Positions 5,862-7,975 of a DNA stretch of 7,975 bases are shown here, one piece after another. The stretch is taken from the NCBI GenBank assembly GCA_016866415.1, contig VGML01000096.1, positions 1 through 7,975 on the forward strand. The letters are read 5' to 3'. The position numbers and the translations under genes were made by a program. Positions within the stretch are counted from its first letter, which is position 1. Every line of letters begins with the position of its first letter. The stretch comes from Bacteroidota bacterium (lineage in GTDB: Bacteria > Bacteroidota > Bacteroidia > Flavobacteriales_D > Crocinitomicaceae). The notes below the pieces were generated by a model, which saw nothing but the letters and a program-made list of their open reading frames with translations, was not told the DNA's origin and made no database searches.

Positions 5862-7391
5862 ATGGTTGTAGTATGGATTATTGTTGGATTACTAGGTGGA
5901 GGAATTGGAACCTATGTTTTACAACAAACGGCCTTAAAGGCAAAAAGTCAAAAACTGATTAAAGATGCGGAAATTGAAGCTGAAAATATCAAAAAAGAAC
6001 GCGTCCTTCAAGCGAAAGAAAAATTCCTAAAACTCAAAGAGGAACACGAAACAACCATCAAGGATCGTGAGCGTAAACTTCAGTCGAATGAAGACAGAGT
6101 GCGCGCAAAAGAGAAATCTTTCACGGATAAACTTGAGCATTTAGGTCGCAAAGAAAAGGAGATCGAGAAAACGCAAGCTGAATTCGACGCAAAATTCCAA
6201 GCACTTGAGTTACGCTTACAAGAAGTTGATAAAATACAGCAAAAACGAGTTGCTGAATTATCGAAAATCAGTAATATGAGCGTTGACGAGGCAAAAGGAA
6301 TGCTCATGGAGGCCCTAAAAGACGAAGCAAGAACTGCGGCAATGGCCTCAATCAAAGAGATTACGGAAGAGGCAAAACTTAATGCGAATAAAGAGGCACG
6401 AAAAATTGTAATCCAGTCCATTCAGCGAGTTGCTACGGAGCAAGCGATTGAAAATGCGGTTTCTGTTTTTAACATAGAATCTGATGAGGTTAAGGGAAGA
6501 ATTATTGGTCGAGAAGGTCGAAATATTCGTGCTTTAGAAGCAGCAACAGGAGTAGAAATCATTGTTGATGACACCCCTGAAGCAATCATACTTTCTTGTT
6601 TTGATCCTGTTAGAAGAGAAATTGCTCGTTTGTCTTTGCATCAGTTAGTTTCTGATGGTCGTATTCACCCTGCGAGAATCGAGGAAGTTGTTGGTAAAAC
6701 CAAGAAACAGCTGGATGAAGAAATCGCTGAAACTGGCAGAAGAACATGTATCGATCTTGGAATTCATGGATTGCATCCTGAGTTGATGCGTATGGTAGGC
6801 CGAATGAAATTTCGTTCTTCTTATGGTCAAAACTTATTGCAACACTCACGAGAAGTGGCAAACCTTTGTGCAATCATGGCAGCCGAGCTTGGTCTCAATG
6901 TGAAATTGGCAAAACGCGCAGGATTACTTCATGATATTGGCAAAGTTCCAGATGAAGAGCCAGAATTGCCACACGCTATCTTAGGTATGAAAATCGCAGA
7001 GAAGTTCGGGGAAAAAGGAGAGGTTCTAAACGCGATTGGAGCCCACCATGATGAAATAGAAATGACAACGTTGATTTCTCCAATTGTTCAGGTTTGTGAT
7101 GCCATTTCTGGTGCCCGTCCTGGCGCTCGCCGTGAAATCGTTGAAGCTTACATCAAACGTATAAAAGAACTTGAAAACTTGGCATTGTCTTATGATGGTG
7201 TTCAAAGCGCATACGCAATTCAAGCTGGGCGTGAACTTCGCGTTTTGGTAGAGGCTGAAAAAGTTTCAGATCAACGTTCTGAGGAGTTATCATTTACAAT
7301 TTCACAACGAATTCAAACGGAAATGACGTATCCTGGACAAGTTAAGGTAACTGTTATTCGTGAGAAAAGAGCGGTGAATTACGCGAAGTAA
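5862..7391 (+). CDS. rny: Ribonuclease Y (membrane-anchored endoribonuclease)
   Basis: RNase Y starts mRNA decay by endonucleolytic cuts and is tethered to the inner membrane. The 509 residues match the family's 510-520. Order of parts: a transmembrane segment at about 2-20 (VVVWIIVGLLGGGIGTYVL) with no signal cleavage; a long charged coiled coil at about 25-190; a KH RNA-binding domain with the GxxG loop at 216-219 in GRIIGREGRNI; an HD catalytic domain with H328, H357-D358 in LLHDIGK, H395-H396 in GAHHDE and D413 in VCDAISG; and a C-terminal domain ending at 509. All metal-binding residues are present, so activity is expected. It is the last gene of a probable operon with zapA and ends 16 bp before a convergent gene. 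Position next to zapA is common in Bacteroidota. Link between RNA turnover and division is not implied by the sequence itself. Confidence 0.96.
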   Translation: MVVVWIIVGLLGGGIGTYVLQQTALKAKSQKLIKDAEIEAENIKKERVLQAKEKFLKLKEEHETTIKDRERKLQSNEDRVRAKEKSFTDKLEHLGRKEKEIEKTQAEFDAKFQALELRLQEVDKIQQKRVAELSKISNMSVDEAKGMLMEALKDEARTAAMASIKEITEEAKLNANKEARKIVIQSIQRVATEQAIENAVSVFNIESDEVKGRIIGREGRNIRALEAATGVEIIVDDTPEAIILSCFDPVRREIARLSLHQLVSDGRIHPARIEEVVGKTKKQLDEEIAETGRRTCIDLGIHGLHPELMRMVGRMKFRSSYGQNLLQHSREVANLCAIMAAELGLNVKLAKRAGLLHDIGKVPDEEPELPHAILGMKIAEKFGEKGEVLNAIGAHHDEIEMTTLISPIVQVCDAISGARPGARREIVEAYIKRIKELENLALSYDGVQSAYAIQAGRELRVLVEAEKVSDQRSEELSFTISQRIQTEMTYPGQVKVTVIREKRAVNYAK

Positions 7392-7405
7392 GATTTTAGA
7401 ATCTT
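7390..7405 (+). terminator. Small inverted repeat between rny and the convergent WYL gene
   Basis: AAGATT (7390-7395) and AATCTT (7400-7405) form a six-pair AT-rich stem with a TTAG loop that overlaps the rny stop codon. It lies in the only gap between two convergent genes, so it could act in both directions. There is no T-run on either side and the stem is weak, so termination is doubtful. Confidence 0.22.
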
Positions 7406-7407
7406 CC

Positions 7408-7975
7408 CTACCTGAGATACATATCTTTCATTTGCTTAACGCGATCTGATATAGTATTCCTTAATTTTTTAGGTTCCAGAACTTCAATTTCGCCACCATA
7501 ACCCAGTATTATGCGAATAAATTCTTCTGAAATAAGAATATTTAGTTCAAAAATAGATTCTTCAGTTGCTTCGGAGATAAGTTTTTGGGATTTATGAAAT
7601 GGTTGTGAAGCAATGTATTTTGCTGCTATTTTATTGGCTTTAATTCGGATTTTTTCGGTTTTTCCTTTGTATGCAGTGATGCCAATTGTATCCTGAAAGT
7701 AGGAGCTCGGACTAAAATCATCCGGGAAAGTAGCTTCGTCTTCTGTCAACATTGGATCTTGAACACGATCGAGCGCATACGTGATTATATCATTTTTCGT
7801 CGAATCGAATGAAATCAAATACCAACGATTGCGATATTCTTTCAAAAACAACGGAGAAACTTTACGTGGTTTTTCGATGCCTTTTATGAAACTGGCATAC
7901 GTGAAAAAAACTTTTTTACGAGCCCGAATGGCTTCAAGAAATAAGGGTAAATACTCATTGCCGCCAACAGATATA
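7408..7975 (-). CDS. WYL-domain transcriptional regulator, N-terminus outside the window
   Basis: The frame is open from the TAG at 7408 to the right edge (188 codons visible from 7974). An internal TTG at 7851 would cut the WYL domain in two and is not the start. The visible part begins with EYLPLFLEAIRARKKVFFTY, then RKVSPLFLKEYRNRWYLISFD, with the WYL motif at visible residues 51-53 and ALDRVQDP after it. A C-terminal extension runs from about 115 and includes ILGYGGEIEVLEP, as in the WCX part of these regulators. WYL domains sense ligands, often single-stranded nucleic acid or nucleotides, and usually follow an N-terminal winged helix, which would lie beyond the edge. Bacteroidota have many such regulators, some beside defence genes. 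Nothing in this window shows that here. Confidence 0.88.
   Translation of the reverse strand, partial: ISVGGNEYLPLFLEAIRARKKVFFTYASFIKGIEKPRKVSPLFLKEYRNRWYLISFDSTKNDIITYALDRVQDPMLTEDEATFPDDFSPSSYFQDTIGITAYKGKTEKIRIKANKIAAKYIASQPFHKSQKLISEATEESIFELNILISEEFIRIILGYGGEIEVLEPKKLRNTISDRVKQMKDMYLR

Noticed and set aside
6080..6421. 113-codon minus-strand reading frame in rny
   Set aside because: It is a Ser/Phe/Leu-rich mirror of the RNase Y coiled coil, a usual artefact of Lys/Glu-rich coding on the other strand.
6610..6873. Overlapping minus-strand frames of 87 and 61 codons
   Set aside because: Both are antisense to the KH-HD region of RNase Y, where the plus-strand frame is strongly conserved.
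7408..7975. WYL regulator as a marker of an anti-phage defence island
   Set aside because: WYL regulators are widespread in Bacteroidota and no defence gene is visible in the window.

Overview
The window looks like chromosomal DNA from a member of the Bacteroidota, probably in or near the Flavobacteriales. Three things point there. The DNA is AT-rich and several genes have the phylum's TTTG / TAnnTTTG promoter type rather than -35/-10 boxes. Ribosome binding sites are mostly absent. The gene set (coiled-coil protein + ZapA + RNase Y beside an M23 peptidase, an RprY-like regulator, a WYL regulator) is typical of that phylum. The assignment is inference; there is no rRNA in the window.

Left part (1-2062). 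A secreted protein with a von Willebrand factor type D (VWD) domain is read leftwards off the window edge. Its signal peptide and its VWD body lie in different frames, and the frames meet at an A AAA AAG heptamer. Upstream on the same strand is an OmpR/PhoB-type response regulator with a clear promoter. The 223-bp gap between it and a divergent second response regulator holds a 12-bp, GAAA-capped hairpin with no upstream gene to terminate. It is a candidate small RNA end or attenuator.

Middle part (2063-5198). The second response regulator (RprY-like) overlaps tsaB (t6A tRNA modification) by ATGA. tsaB converges on, and overlaps by 13 bp, a gene for a secreted M23/LytM metallopeptidase with all expected catalytic residues. 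The peptidase gene and the following operon diverge from a 96-bp region whose two -7 boxes form a perfect 11-bp inverted repeat.

Right part (5199-7975). A probable operon reads rightwards: a 103-aa coiled-coil protein, zapA (Z-ring associated) and rny (membrane-anchored RNase Y). A WYL-domain regulator converges on rny and runs off the right edge without its N-terminus.

Functionally the centre is a housekeeping island of cell division, cell-wall hydrolysis, RNA turnover and tRNA modification. Two response regulators without a visible histidine kinase lie on its left. No mobile element, CRISPR array, tRNA or rRNA is visible. The items most worth a second look are the frameshifted VWD gene, the orphan hairpin upstream of the RprY-like gene and the mirror-image divergent promoter. 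No clearly new multi-gene system is evident.
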